DNA of 64,000 bases from Emiliania huxleyi CCMP1516 (Eukaryota; Haptophyta; Isochrysidales; Noelaerhabdaceae), in NCBI RefSeq assembly GCF_000372725.1, contig NW_005196756.1:839783-903782 (forward strand), given 5' to 3'. The notes beneath the pieces are model-generated. The model made no database searches. It saw nothing but the letters and a program-made list of their open reading frames with translations, and was not told where the DNA came from. Below are positions 43,801-54,275 of the stretch, piece after piece. Numbering within the stretch: the first letter of the stretch is position 1; each line of letters opens with the position of its first letter. A program made the position numbers and the translations under genes.

Positions 43801-46677
43801 TGTGGGTGGTGTGGTAGCAACGGCCCATCCTGCCAGGCGCCTGGGGGGGGAGGAAGGGGCGGAGAGGCGGCAGGGGCGGAGAGGCGGCAGGGCGGGAGAG
43901 AGAGACGCCTCGAATGCGCGTCTCCAGCAGCGCGCGCGTCAGCTTGTCAGCAGCCTGGTTGAAGCTGAGCGCGGAAGCCGTCACCTTCATCAGCATCGAG
44001 TCGTAGTGCGCGAGCACGCGAGCGCCCGGGTAGGCGTTGCCGCCGTCGAGCCGGATCCCGAACCCCTCGGCCGGCCGCCACACCTGGATGCGTCCCTGAG
44101 AGGCGGCGGAGCGGTTGGCGGTCAGCAGGAGAGGGATGGGGCCAGAGGGCGCGTGGGTAGTGGTGCGGGGGCGAGCAGGGGCGGTCTCGGAAAAGCGTCT
44201 CCGTGCGTGCCGTCTGTCTGGTATAGCCCCAGCCGACTCCGCGTGAACTCTCGAGGGATCTCGAGTTGCGGAGCTCCCCATATCTTCCCATATCTCCCCA
44301 TATCTCGAGTTGCGGAGCCAGCCCGGTGTACGACCTCTGTTCACACCGAGCAGCTGGGAGTGGCTGCGGCTATAGCAGACAGGCGCGCCGTATCGGGCCG
44401 GAAGTCCTCGGCCGGGTCCTCCGTGGTCACGCGAGCTTGGATGGCGAAGCCCCTCATCGCGACGTCCTCCTGCGACAGCCCGATCTCGTGCAGCTTCTGC
44501 CCCGCAGCGATCCTGATCTGCGACGACGGACCGGGGCAAGCTCGGGCGGCGGCGGCGAGGGCGGCGGCGGGCGAGGGCAGCAGTGGCGGCGACGGCGAGG
44601 GGGGGCGGAGGCGACGGGGGAGGCGGCGAGGGTGGCGGTGGGCTCGGCGGCAGCGGCCTGCGACTGGACAAGGTCGACGCCGGTAATTACCTCCGTCACG
44701 GTGTGCTCCACTTGAATCCTGAGCGTTTTGGGGGGCGAGCGCGGTGAGCGCGATGAGCGCGGTGAGCGGTGAGCGCGGTGGGCGCAGTGAGCGCGGCCCG
44801 TGTAATGAACAGCCGTGTTTGGCTTGTTGAGTATGCGTGTGCCTCGGATTGACTTCGAGAAAGTAGTAGTTCCACCTGCGACGACGGAGGGGCCAGGCTC
44901 GGGCGGCGGCGGCGAGGGCGGGGGTGGCGACGGGTGAGGCGGCGAGCGCGGGGGGGGGGCGAGGGCGGCGAGCGCGGGGGGGGGCGAGGGCGGCGGCGGA
45001 CGTCTTCCGGTCGACGAGGAACTCAACGGTGCCAGCGCAGAAGTAGCCGGCACCCTTGGTGATGCGGATCGCGTCGGCGTACAGCGACTCGCGCAGCGAC
45101 TCGGGCAGCCCGATCGACGGCGCAACCTCGACGATCTTCTGGTGGCGCCGCTGGACGGAGCAGTCGCGCTCGAAGAGGTGGGTGGCGTTGGTGCCGTCGG
45201 CGATGATCTGGATCTCGACGTGGCGCGGCGACTCGACGTACCGCTCGATGAACATCGCGCCCTGCGCAGAGGAGGTACATTGCATTTGGTTCACTTCGGG
45301 CTGAGATAACTTGTACAATTTGATGGGCCATGTCCTTTGGTCACGCACGTTGCCGAAGGCCGTCGTCGCCTCGCGCGACGCCGAGAGGAAGTTGGTCTCC
45401 AGCTCGTCCTCCGAGCGCACGATCCGCATGCCCCGCCCGCCTGAGTAGGTCAGCAACCGGCCGTTTCCAGGAAACGGCCCGGCCAGCCCGGAGGCGGAAA
45501 CGTCGAGACGTACCGCCGCCGAAGGCAGCCTTGCAGATGACGGGGTAGCCGATGGACTGGCAGAAGTCGCGCGCCTCCTCGACCGTCTCGACGGAGTGCT
45601 GCGTCCCTGGCACCACCGGCACGCCGAACTCCTCAGCCAGCTGCCGCGCCTCCGTCTTATCGCCGAAGCGCTGAATGACTTGCGAGGGAGGGCCTGTTCA
45701 CAGCTCGAGGCGTGAAGAGACGCTGTTCACGCTCACAGTAAAAGAGGCTCGGCCACGCCCACCGATGAAGGTGATGCCCGCCTGCTCGCACAGCTCGACG
45801 AAGCGCGTGTTCTACGATGAATAGCTAAGCATGAAGTAAGCAATGACGGTGTGGCTGAGCATCGACCCGGCGGCAGACAGGACCTCGCTCAAGAAGCCGT
45901 AGCCTGAAAAGAAAACACAGCCGTAAAACGAAAGCTGTCGACCCGGGCCGGCGCCTGGTCTTGTCGCGCGCCTGGGTGGATGGCGTCGACGTTGTTCTCC
46001 TGTGCAAGACGGCAGCCGAGAGTCTGCTTTCTGCTCTTTGCTCTCTCATCCTGATCTCTGCTCTCTGCAAGCCTTTGCGATCTGCACAATCTCCTCCGCC
46101 GACAGGTATGCGCCGACAGGCGACTTGTCCTGCCCCACCAGAAAGGCCTCGTCCGCCTTGGTCCTTCCTTGAGGGACGGCAGGGGTGAGATGGGGCAGAG
46201 AGGACCCTCGGCGCAGTCTGAACATTATTGCACCTGTGCACCGAGTTAAAGTCCTCCTTGGAGTAGATGGCGACCGTCTTGATGTCCATCTGAGCAGGCG
46301 AGGGAGCGGCGCACTGGGGCTGCCAGGCCGACGCTTGCGCGGCGCGGGAGTGGGCAGGGCGCTCAGGCGACGGCTCGCGCTTGCAGAGCAACAGCGCGCC
46401 TCGGTGGCGGCCCGGAAGATGCGAATGGCGATCTCGCCCCTGTTGGCGGCCATCACCTGCGCAGAGACGTCGACGTGAGAATGGCGGCTAGCAGACCACC
46501 CGAAGTTCGAACCATACTCACTTTTTTGATGGGCCGCCACCCCGGTCGCGCTGGCGGTGGCGTCGCCATCGCGCCGGTCGACGCCCAGCGGCGGGTCAGC
46601 GGCGGCGCAACCGCCCAATGCCGCGTCAGAGGCGGCGGTGCGATGCGTGCGCCGCACGAACGAAAGGAGCGCAGCAT
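40821..46677 (-). CDS. PC: Pyruvate carboxylase, 24 exons, complete
   Basis: Exon right-left edges: 46677-46522, 46456-46400, 46289-46234, 46163-46073, 45999-45972, 45903-45884, 45811-45763, 45693-45514, 45440-45349, 45261-45002, 44875-44843, 44718-44658, 44517-44389, 44095-43909, 43751-43616, 43547-43531, 43445-42977, 42819-42633, 42562-42123, 42034-41618, 41558-41354, 41281-41222, 41155-41041, 40957-40821. The sum is 3582 nt, 1193 aa, close to the human enzyme. An Arg-rich presequence ([20 protein letters not shown]) suggests mitochondria. Biotin carboxylase: [23 protein letters not shown]. Carboxyltransferase: [37 protein letters not shown]. The biotinyl Lys is in [10 protein letters not shown]. 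It makes oxaloacetate from pyruvate, bicarbonate and ATP. Eleven of the 23 introns need GC donors. Confidence 0.96.
41156..41221 (-). other. Intron with exon-start duplication (introner-like)
   Basis: In pyruvate carboxylase. The intron starts GCCAACGAGATGCAGCGGCC and the next exon starts GCCACGAAGGTGCAGCGGCC (16 of 20 identical). The body ends CTTCACGCCTCCCGCCGTGA then ACACAG, resembling the introns at 45694 and 15721. Confidence 0.6.
45694..45762 (-). other. Intron sharing its body with an ALIX-like intron
   Basis: In pyruvate carboxylase, 69 bp, GT-AG. Its 3-prime half (GCGTGAACAGCGTCTCTTCA, then a CGCC spacer and GCTGTGAACAG) aligns with the intron at 15721-15793 over about 40 bp. It contains an inverted repeat, GCGTGAA and TTCACGC. 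Confidence 0.6.
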
Positions 46678-48933
46678 GGCACTGGTCTTGAGGCCGGCGC
46701 CGCCGCGCAGCGTGTGGGGTGCAATCAACTGGAGCGCCGTTTGGCCGAGCAGTGCGTGGTTGTTTTTTTTTATCGGCATGCCGAGGTAGGAGGGGTAGGG
46801 GGTCTGGGCCCTCCCGTCGGGGTTTTCCCTCTCTTCAAGCTGGAATTTTCAAAAAAGAAAATTTCCGCAGAAATCACGATGTCAACCCTCCCCAAATGGT
46901 GTGTGTGTGTGTGTGAGTGAAAAACCGCCAATGGCCGTTATCCGTTAGTGCGGACGTCGCCGCGGCTCGCCTCTGCCGCGGCGGCTGCTGCGCGCACGCG
47001 GCGGCGCCGCTCTCTCGCGAGACGGCTGGCGACGCGGCTCGCCGCCGACGTACGGTGCGCTCGTCCGACGGTCCGCAGCGTGGCGTGCGCGGCGCTGCGC
47101 GCCGCTCTGCGAGCGCTTCTGCGCCTGCACTGCCTGTCTCTGTTGCTGCTGGTGGTGGTGGTGCTGCTGCTGCTGGTGCAGATGCTGCTGCTGGCGCGGC
47201 GCGGCTCTGCGACTGGGCTCGACGCGCGCGTCGCGAGCGTCTGACGCGGCGGGCGGCGTCGGGCAGGTGCGCTTCTCTCTCGGGTGGTGGTGGTGGTGCT
47301 GCTGCTGCTGCTGGTGGTGCAGATGCTCCTGCTGGTGCGGCGCGGCTCTCCGACTCGACTCGGTGCGCGCGTCGCGGCTATCTGACGCGGCGGGCGGCGT
47401 CGCGGGCGGCAGCGGTGGCGGCTCGCGGGTGGAGGTGGAGGCTGGAGGCTGTGGTGGACCTTTGAGTTTATTTAATGGTCGACTACGAGGACCGGGGGTC
47501 AACCGGGAGGCAGGGGGTTCAACCAGGTGACGGCGGACCGTGGGCCATCGCGGGGACCGTTCGCCCGGAGGGCGTACTGGGCTGATCCGGATGGTCTTCA
47601 CGCCGGTGGGTGGCACCGAGGCGTCTGGGACGCTCAGCTCTACCTTAAGCTCCTGAGGGGCGCGTGGTTGTAACCACGTAGTAGGACTACAGCCCACCAC
47701 AGACACCCTCCCCCACTCCTCACGTGTGTTCACACCCTCACCCTCTCCTCTCTCCTCTCTCTCTCTCTCTCTCTCCTCTCTCTCCTCTTGTCTGTGCTGT
47801 CTGTCTGACTCAGGCACTCAATCTGCCGATGCGTGATTGTGTGTGGGCTGCTCCGAGGGGGCCCTCTGTGCGATCCGACGGGTAGGGGGGCTGTGCCCGG
47901 GCGGTGTCCGGTGTGGAGTCCCCTTCTGATCCCGCCTGGGATGTTGGGTGTGAGGTTGTGGCGGCTTCGATCCCAAGGGGGGGAGCTGATCCCACTCAAT
48001 AACCAACTCTCAGGGGCAGTAGGTGGGCGAGCCTCGAGCGCGCTCATCTCGATCGTCAAGACGTCGCTACGCGCGGTCTTCCGCGGGGGGAGCTGCGTCG
48101 ACGGGTGCGGGACCGCGGCGCAGCCAGTGCCGCGGCGAGGCCTCCGGCTGTTTGCGGCGGGCGGCTTGCTGCTCGCGGCGATGGCGAAAAACTCGTCTCG
48201 CCACACGCCAAGGGCTTATGCTCTGGCGAGACGTGAGGCGCATGCGCCCAGGAGGGGAGGGGGCATGTGTAACGACACTGCTAGAGATGCCTTTTGGGGC
48301 CCAGAGATAAAACTTCTGTGATCTTGCCATGCGTGACCTAGTAGTGTCCCCAGCTATGGGCGTGTCCACGTTGGAGCCAGGTGTGGTGTGGGCGCGAGAA
48401 TAGCTCCGCCGTTCATGGAGGCAACCGATGCGAGTCGACTGGTGTGTGTCGTCGTGGTTTCGTATCAAGAATACTCACTCACACTCACTCCCCAAATGGG
48501 AGAGACTTCTTGCAAATGGGTGATCTGATGCTTGTAGGGCTTGAGAGTGGCCTGCCATGTCACAAGAAGGACTGTGGTTGCAGGAGAGTACCACCAACCA
48601 TCACTCTAGTTGGTATAGTACCCCACCTTCACCGATCGAGTGATTTCTTTTTTAGTTGGGTAGGTAGGGGCAGGGCAGGGGCCGGCCAGGTTTTTGCAGA
48701 ATTTCAGCATGAGGTCCGCCCAAGCAAGAAGTACACACACCTGGGCCGAGGTCCCTTTTGCTCCCGCTTTTTCTTTCTTTTTGAGAGAGAGAGATTTTTA
48801 GCAATACCTTAAAGAGAGGTTACAGGCGGGTAAGATCCGTTAGCGGGAGATCGGCGGGAGCGGCGCACGTTTCGAATTCGGCGGGCGCGTTTCGAATTTG
48901 TCGACGGACCGTTTCAGATCTCTGCGCTCCCGT
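46678..48933. other. Intergenic with simple repeats; possible His/Gln-rich ORF
   Basis: A leftward 290-aa frame (47817-46945) is made of low-complexity HQQQ/HHHH runs and a duplicated block (PPAASDSRDARTESSRRAAP type). I cannot say whether it is expressed. Simple tracts include GT repeats near 46900 and CT repeats at 47745-47790. Nothing else is supported. Confidence 0.4.
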
Positions 48934-49558
48934 ATGAGCGAGGCTGCCGACGCTGCCATGATTGAGGCTGCCGACGCCGACGGGCGGCTGTGCGACGACC
49001 CGCTGACGGACCGCCCCGTGGACGCGGCAGCGGCGGCAGAGCGAGAGAGATCGGCGAAGGCGGCCAAGCTTGCTGCGCAGACCGCCAACGCGATGGTTGC
49101 CGTGCAGGGGCAGCTCAAGTTGCGGGGACAGGCAGCGGACAAGGCCGCGCACGACGCCAACGCGGAGGCGGGAGCGCCGGTGAAAGCGTCGTCTATGATG
49201 GTCGTCGAACGAGTGTTCGCCGCCCGCCTCGACGGTCCGGACAGGTACATGGTGGCTCGACGAAAGGAGCGAAAGACGGCCGCCGGGGCTGGCACTGCCG
49301 TCGAGGTGGTGGCGTGGTTGGAGAAGATGGCGAACTCCGCCGTCACGATGGTGCGGAGAGAAGGCGCCGACGGCATCACGGTGACTGCGGAGCACAAGGC
49401 GCTGCTGGATGACGTGGCGTTGGAGCAGGGTCGCAAGGCGATCGTGGCGAGGGCGGCGTCAAATTACCGCCAGCACACCGCGTGGCTGGCGACTTTTGCG
49501 ACGTTTGTGCAGTGCTTTTACCCGTGTGGATGGCGGCACAACCCGCCGCTGGATGGAA
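48934..49558 (+). CDS. Unrecognised protein fragment, interrupted by insertion
   Basis: From ATG 48934 (MSEAADAAMIEAADADGRLC) the frame is helical and charged. It ends in a Trp/Phe-rich segment (HTAWLATFATFVQCFYPCGW) faintly like the core-binding part of site-specific recombinases. At 49542-49558 lies one copy of a 17-bp direct repeat; the other is at 51176-51192, where the same reading continues (SEGAGTAIDPRLVALWRYTW). The original frame was therefore split by an insertion of about 1.63 kb. Confidence 0.5.
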
Positions 49559-50033
49559 AAAATAAAATATTCTTAGCTTCAAGCCCCCCTCCGAGACTAG
49601 GGACAGAACCCAGAGATACATACGTCAAAGGGACTGCGCCTCGCCCCCACTTGCCCTGACTACACAGGATAGCGTGCCCCGATAACGGCGACACATAGTG
49701 GGGGACACTGCGCAAGGAGGGGGTGCGAAGGCTCATTGGGGTACTAGGTGGGACCATGAGGGGGGGTGGGCGGGGTCCTGTGGGGGTGAAATGTTGCGCG
49801 GCGAATTCGAACCTACCCCCTCGCCGCGCCGATCCTCACGCGGAGGGTAAAACCCTGTGGGACAAAACCCCCCCGCGATCGGCAGTCTTCAGAGTGGACC
49901 CCCCCCTCCCCAGCCTCCCCTGTGCATCTCGCACCCCCCCCCGCTCCCCATCGGTGACTCGCGAAGGACACGGACACTCGGGGTGAGGGGGGGTCCCCCC
50001 GGAGGGGGCTCTGGGGCATTGTTGGGTTGATCG

Positions 50034-50155
50034 CTCGTGCCGATCTCGGGTCGATCTCGGGTCGATCTCGGGTCGATCTCGAGTCGATCTCGGGTCGATC
50101 TCGGGTCGATCTCGGGTCGATCTCGGGTCTCGGGTCGGTCTTGGGTCGGTCTCGG
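50034..50155. repeat. Tandem array of GTCGATCTCGG units
   Basis: About ten near-identical 11-12-bp units, with one A-for-G variant and a shifted pair at the right end. Confidence 0.9.
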
Positions 50156-50184
50156 AGTGGTCTAGAAAAGAAAAAAAATGTGGG

Positions 50185-50470
50185 GCGAGATGAGGCGAGA
50201 TGAGGCGAGGTGAGGCGAGGTGAGGGGCGATGAGGCGAGGTGAGGCGAGATGAGGCGAGGTGAGGCGAGATGAGGCGAGATGAGGCGAGGTGAGGCGAGA
50301 TGAGGCGAGATGAGGCGAGTGACGAGATGAGGCGAGATGAGGCGAGATGAGGCGAGATGAGGCGAGATGAGGCGAGGTGAGGCGAGATGAGGCGAGGTGT
50401 ACCTCGGCGAGATGAGGCGAGGTGAGGCGAGATGAGGCGAGCGGGTGAGGCGAGATGAGGCGAGGTGTGA
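50185..50470. repeat. Tandem array of GATGAGGCGA units
   Basis: About 28 units of 10 bp alternating GAGATGAGGC and GAGGTGAGGC, with a few interruptions. Confidence 0.9.
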
Positions 50471-50480
50471 GGGGCGCGCG

Positions 50481-50600
50481 CTGGTGTGCGCTGCGGAGCC
50501 GCTGAAGATCGACCACGGCATCGTTCTCGCCGCGGTGCAGCAGACCGGTTACGCGCTGCAGTGCGCCGCGGAGCCGCTGCGGGCCTGCGTGCGCCGGTAG
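50481..50600 (+). pseudogene. DUF4116-like repeat fragment
   Basis: The frame reads AAEPLKIDHGIVLAAVQQTG, YALQCAAEPLRACVRR and then stops. The L.xDxxIVLAAVxQxGxALxxAxxxLR pattern is that of DUF4116 repeats, which occur in long arrays in some algae and their viruses. One and a half repeats remain here, inside the insertion. Confidence 0.55.
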
Positions 50601-51537
50601 GGGGGAGTGTGTGCGCGCGTGTGTGAGATGAGGATTGTGGCAGGCTGGCTGCTGCTGATGTGGGCAAGTGTGCTCTGTGTGGGGCGCTGCGCTGGCGTGC
50701 GACGCGCGCGTGCTGTGTACGTGTGCGTGCTGCGGTCGCGCGCGCGTCTGTGTGTGCTGCGCGCGCGCCGCCGGTGTGTGCTGTGCGCTGTTCTCTGTTG
50801 TGCGCCCTGTTTGTGCAGCTGGGAGCGCAGGCTGGCTGGCAGGGCTGCGCGGCGGGCTGCGGCGTGCTGCGGGTGGTCGCGCGCCTGCCTGATGGTGTAC
50901 GGCGGCCGCGCAGCCCGCCCGACCGGGTCGTCGGCGGCCCAGGGCGCGAGCATGCGGACTGCGCTGCATGTGAGGCTGCTGCGCGGCTGGCGCGTATGTT
51001 TCCGTGCGGCGAGGGACGCGCGTATGTGTTCACGCTGCGGGCGCGGGCGGGCGCGGGGGGCGGCGCAGTCTCACCGCGGTCCGACGTCGGTTGGTCTTCG
51101 GCGTGGCGAGGGCGGGCGCGCAAAGAGGCCTTGCCGCCATCGCGTTGCCGCGAAGGAAAAAGAATCTATGTATGCCCCGCCGCTGGATGGAAGCGAGGGC
51201 GCAGGGACAGCTATCGACCCGCGGCTGGTGGCGCTCTGGCGCTATACTTGGCGATGGTGGCAACAATACCAAACAACTCTAACACTCACACATTATTGAT
51301 GTTGATTGTTGTCGAAATTGATGATTTCCGCGGAGTTTCCTCGGGAAAACTAGAGAGGAAACGGCTGTAGAGAAACGAAAGGAACGAGACGGGGTGAGCG
51401 AGGAAACCGCATGGGTACAGCCTAATTCCCGGGCCGAACTGAGCGCCCAAATCAGCAGGCCGAGGAGCGAGGCGGGCCCAGCGAGGCAATACCAAACAAC
51501 TCTAACGTTGTTTTGTTGTTCTTTTTGTGGATCAGTT

Positions 51538-51660
51538 GCGGCTGACCATGTTCCGTCAGAGGTCACCTCCATCACGCCGCTGCCCGATGGCGTCTCGATT
51601 GGCGACCGTGCTTTCTTTGACTGCCCCCTCAACGACGAGGCGGTGGCAGTACTCGAGTAG
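51538..51660 (+). pseudogene. BspA-type leucine-rich repeat (LRR_5) fragment
   Basis: VTSITPLPDGVSIGDRAFFD followed by CPL matches the TSIxIPxGVTSIGDxAFxxC repeat with a small internal loss. Only one repeat is present before the stop. A partial copy of its 5-prime flank (CTGACCATGTTCCG) recurs near 52020. Confidence 0.5.
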
Positions 51661-51689
51661 TACGGGCCATCAACTGTTGGGCGGTGTGA

Positions 51690-51765
51690 GCCTAGCGCAG
51701 CGCGAACTCGCCGTCTGAGCCTAGCGCAGCGCGAACTCGCTCTGAGCCTAGCGCAGCGCGAACCC
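51690..51765. repeat. About 27-bp tandem repeat, three copies
   Basis: Units contain GAGCCTAGCGCAGCGCGAAC in three head-to-tail copies with slightly different spacers. Confidence 0.85.
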
Positions 51766-52472
51766 GCGCACACAAAAGCTTTTGCGCAGCAACCGAAAGA
51801 AAGAAAGAAAACAGACAGCCCAAGGGAGGGATGGGAGGACGGCACGCCGCCACCACACAGGGATTTTAAGGAGAGGTGTGTGATGCGCTAGCCGTCGCCC
51901 ACCCTAGGGAGTCTGCCTCTTGTGCGCAGAACCCGGCCGGGCAAATCCTGATGAGCGATTCTCTCTTTTTGTGGTTCGGCGGCTGCCTAAACAACCCCGC
52001 CGCCCATCAGTTGCGCTCGGCTGACCATGTTCCGACGCCTACTCTCGGATGTGGCCGAGGGCTCAGGGGTGCTCTTGGAGCCGCGGGGGTGGCGCCCCCC
52101 CCTCCCAACCGCCAGCGCGGCGGACGACGCGTGCGCGGTCGAGAGGGACGCTTTCCTCTCACGGTGCGGCGAACAAGGAGAGGAGCTCTGTCCCGCAGCT
52201 GCGACCGACCTCGACCTCCTAAAGTGCCTATCGACGGTGCACGCGGGGCGCCGGAGGATCCGGTGCCATGGACGGCGTCTCTTCACCATCGTTGGATGTG
52301 AACAGGTCGCGAGCCGGACCCGGGGAGAAGTGGGCGAGAACTGCGAGGTTGCAATGTCGCGATTCTCTGACTGCTTGTACGGTGCGCGCCTCAGCCCGCT
52401 CTCCTCCCTTTTCTTCTCAGCCTCCCCTCAGACTTGCAGCACGCACCCGCAGGCCCGCGCCTGCTCCTCCCG

Positions 52473-52880
52473 ATGGAGCTCGCCTCGGTCCTCCTCCTCG
52501 CTGCGGCGAGCGGCGTCCTCTTCTGCTCCGTGCTGCGCTGCTGCCTCCGCCACCTCTGGCTCCGCCCCCGCCGCTCGACTCGAGACGGCGGTGTCTGTAT
52601 TCACACGCGTGCTGTGACCAGGCTGCGCCCCGTCTCCGGGCTCCACTCGGCGCGCGCGGCAGAGGCGATGCTCGATCAAGGCGACTCGGAGGCGGAGGAG
52701 GAGGAGGAGCCCCACGCGACCGAAGTCGGCCTCGAGCCGCTGCGCATCGCCAATGCTACCGCCAGCGGCAAGGCGGCGCCCGCTGGCGCCGCAGCCCCGG
52801 CAGCGGAGGACGAGCTTCTCCCCGCGTACACGGACGTCGTCGCTGGAGCCGCCCTCGCCCTCCAGCCGCGCGCGTCGTGA
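52473..52880 (+). CDS. Possible small membrane-anchored protein
   Basis: From ATG 52473, MELASVLLLAAASGVLFCSV followed by LRCCLRHLWLRPRR looks like an N-terminal membrane anchor with a basic stop-transfer. An acidic tail (SEAEEEEEPHATE) and an Ala/Pro-rich end with LLPAYTDV follow. A sequence at 52598-52620 (TATTCACACGCGTGCTGTGA, then CCAG) resembles the 3-prime end of the introner-like introns, so part of this frame could be intronic. The family is unknown. Confidence 0.35.
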   Translation: MELASVLLLAAASGVLFCSVLRCCLRHLWLRPRRSTRDGGVCIHTRAVTRLRPVSGLHSARAAEAMLDQGDSEAEEEEEPHATEVGLEPLRIANATASGKAAPAGAAAPAAEDELLPAYTDVVAGAALALQPRAS

Positions 52881-54090
52881 GCGCAGTGTACTGTGGGCGT
52901 GGTGGGATGGACACCTCTCGTGGAACTGTCTGCGCCGCGCGGTGGCCGTGCTCGTGTTTGCTAGGAGACAGTGGGGGGCGCGGCACTCGGTGCCTGTGGA
53001 CGAGGGAGCTGCCGCGGCGTGCGGGAAGAGGACGTGTCGTGGTCGTCGCGCGCGCTGCCGATCGCGCTATACGCGCAGCATGTACAAAAAAAGGCCAAAA
53101 CTGACCCCCCCCAAATCCGGAGGTTGCCTAACGTTAAATTACGGCCCCGGTGCCCGGAGTAGAGGGGTGCGCAGCGTCCTAACTAATCTAAAATCTGAGG
53201 ATTCAGGATTCCCAGGCATCGCTGCTTCAGTGGGGACAAAGTGAGTTTATGGATGTGTGAGAACGGTACGGGACACGAGGAGTCACGCGGACCGACTCGT
53301 TGGTGACTCTGCTGCACGCCGTTTCAGAATTTTTCTCAGCGTGAGCGAGACGTGGAAGAGTGCCACTGTGGAAGGGATGAGAGTGGTCTGACCAGCAAGA
53401 AGAGTCCTGGTCGAGGCCCTCTGTAGCGCGTGAGGCGTCCCTCTCCCCTCGTTTGCAGAGGGGTCGTCATCTGGACCCAAAGGTTGGTGCCCAGCAGGTG
53501 TGAGTGGTGAGCCGCGTGCACGGAGCTCTGCTGTACTGGTGATCGCGGGTGAGGCTGGTGCAAAGCCATCCTCGATCCGGGTGCCGTCTCAGACGGCTGT
53601 AGGATTGGTATAAGGAACTCGGATACCCGAGTGGTTTAAGGGAATGGTGTAACACTACACCGGGAATGCTGGGGCGCAGCCTCAGCGGGGAGCATCAAGG
53701 TGTCACATGACAAACAACTCTAACACTCACACGTCATTTGGGGCCTGGAGCCCTGTTCACGCGCGCGCGAGATCTCTCTCTCACATGACGACGCCTCGAA
53801 GAGGACAAGGGAACTATTACGTGCCAATGTTTGGGCGCCTATTCGGCGCCCAAGGTGCCAATATTAGGGATCTAGGTGGCGAGACGTGCCACTGCACAGG
53901 GTGCGGCAAACGTAGATCAAATGGTTCGAGATAGCGTCCACTCAGCGACCGATACCCGTAACACATTACCGAGGGAATAGACACCACAGATACGCACACA
54001 CCGACGCCCGAAGTGCCAAGAAGGACGTCATTAGTACGAAACCTCAGAAAAGGCCATGGGCGTCGAGAGAACATTCCCTCGAGAGGACAA
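52881..54090. other. Intergenic, no gene recognised
   Basis: Short frames only. A sequence ACAAACAACTCTAACACTCA near 53710 recurs at about 51270 and, in part, at 51490. Confidence 0.45.
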
Positions 54091-54096
54091 AGAAAG

Positions 54097-54275
54097 GCGA
54101 CGCACCCCCTCCTTGCGCAGTGTCCCCCGCTATGTGTCGCCAATTGGGGCACGCTATCCTGCGCAGGCAGGGCAAGCGGGGGCGGGGGGCAGTCCCCCTG
54201 GTCTGATACTGGGGTGTGGGTGTCTCCAGTCTCGGAGGGGGGCAAGAAGGTAAGAATATCTATTTTTTTTTGTTC
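54097..54275 (+). repeat. Dispersed repeat of about 170 bp with T-rich 3-prime end
   Basis: It matches the reverse complement of about 49565-49740, including CACCCCCTCCTTGCGCAGTG and the terminal AAGAATAT plus a T tract. It may be a SINE-like family. Confidence 0.65.

Larger units (their letters stand above)
49559..51192. mobile_element. 1634-bp insertion with 17-bp target duplication
   Basis: The duplicated target is CCCGCCGCTGGATGGAA. The left end is A/T-rich (AAAATAAAATATTCTTAG). It belongs to a repeat of about 170 bp, of which an inverted copy lies at 54097-54275. The insert also contains two tandem arrays and a DUF4116-type fragment. A long duplication plus an A/T-rich end suggests retroposition, but no enzyme is encoded. 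Confidence 0.55.

Noticed and set aside
46945-47817. Leftward His/Gln-rich frame of 290 aa
   Set aside because: The sequence is simple triplet repeats with no domain. Open frames are expected from CAG/CAC runs, so it is noted only as part of the intergenic description.
53615-53700. Possible tRNA (GGATACCCGAGTGGTTTAAGGG)
   Set aside because: The D-arm looks tRNA-like, but there is no matching acceptor stem, no 7-nt anticodon loop and no B box.
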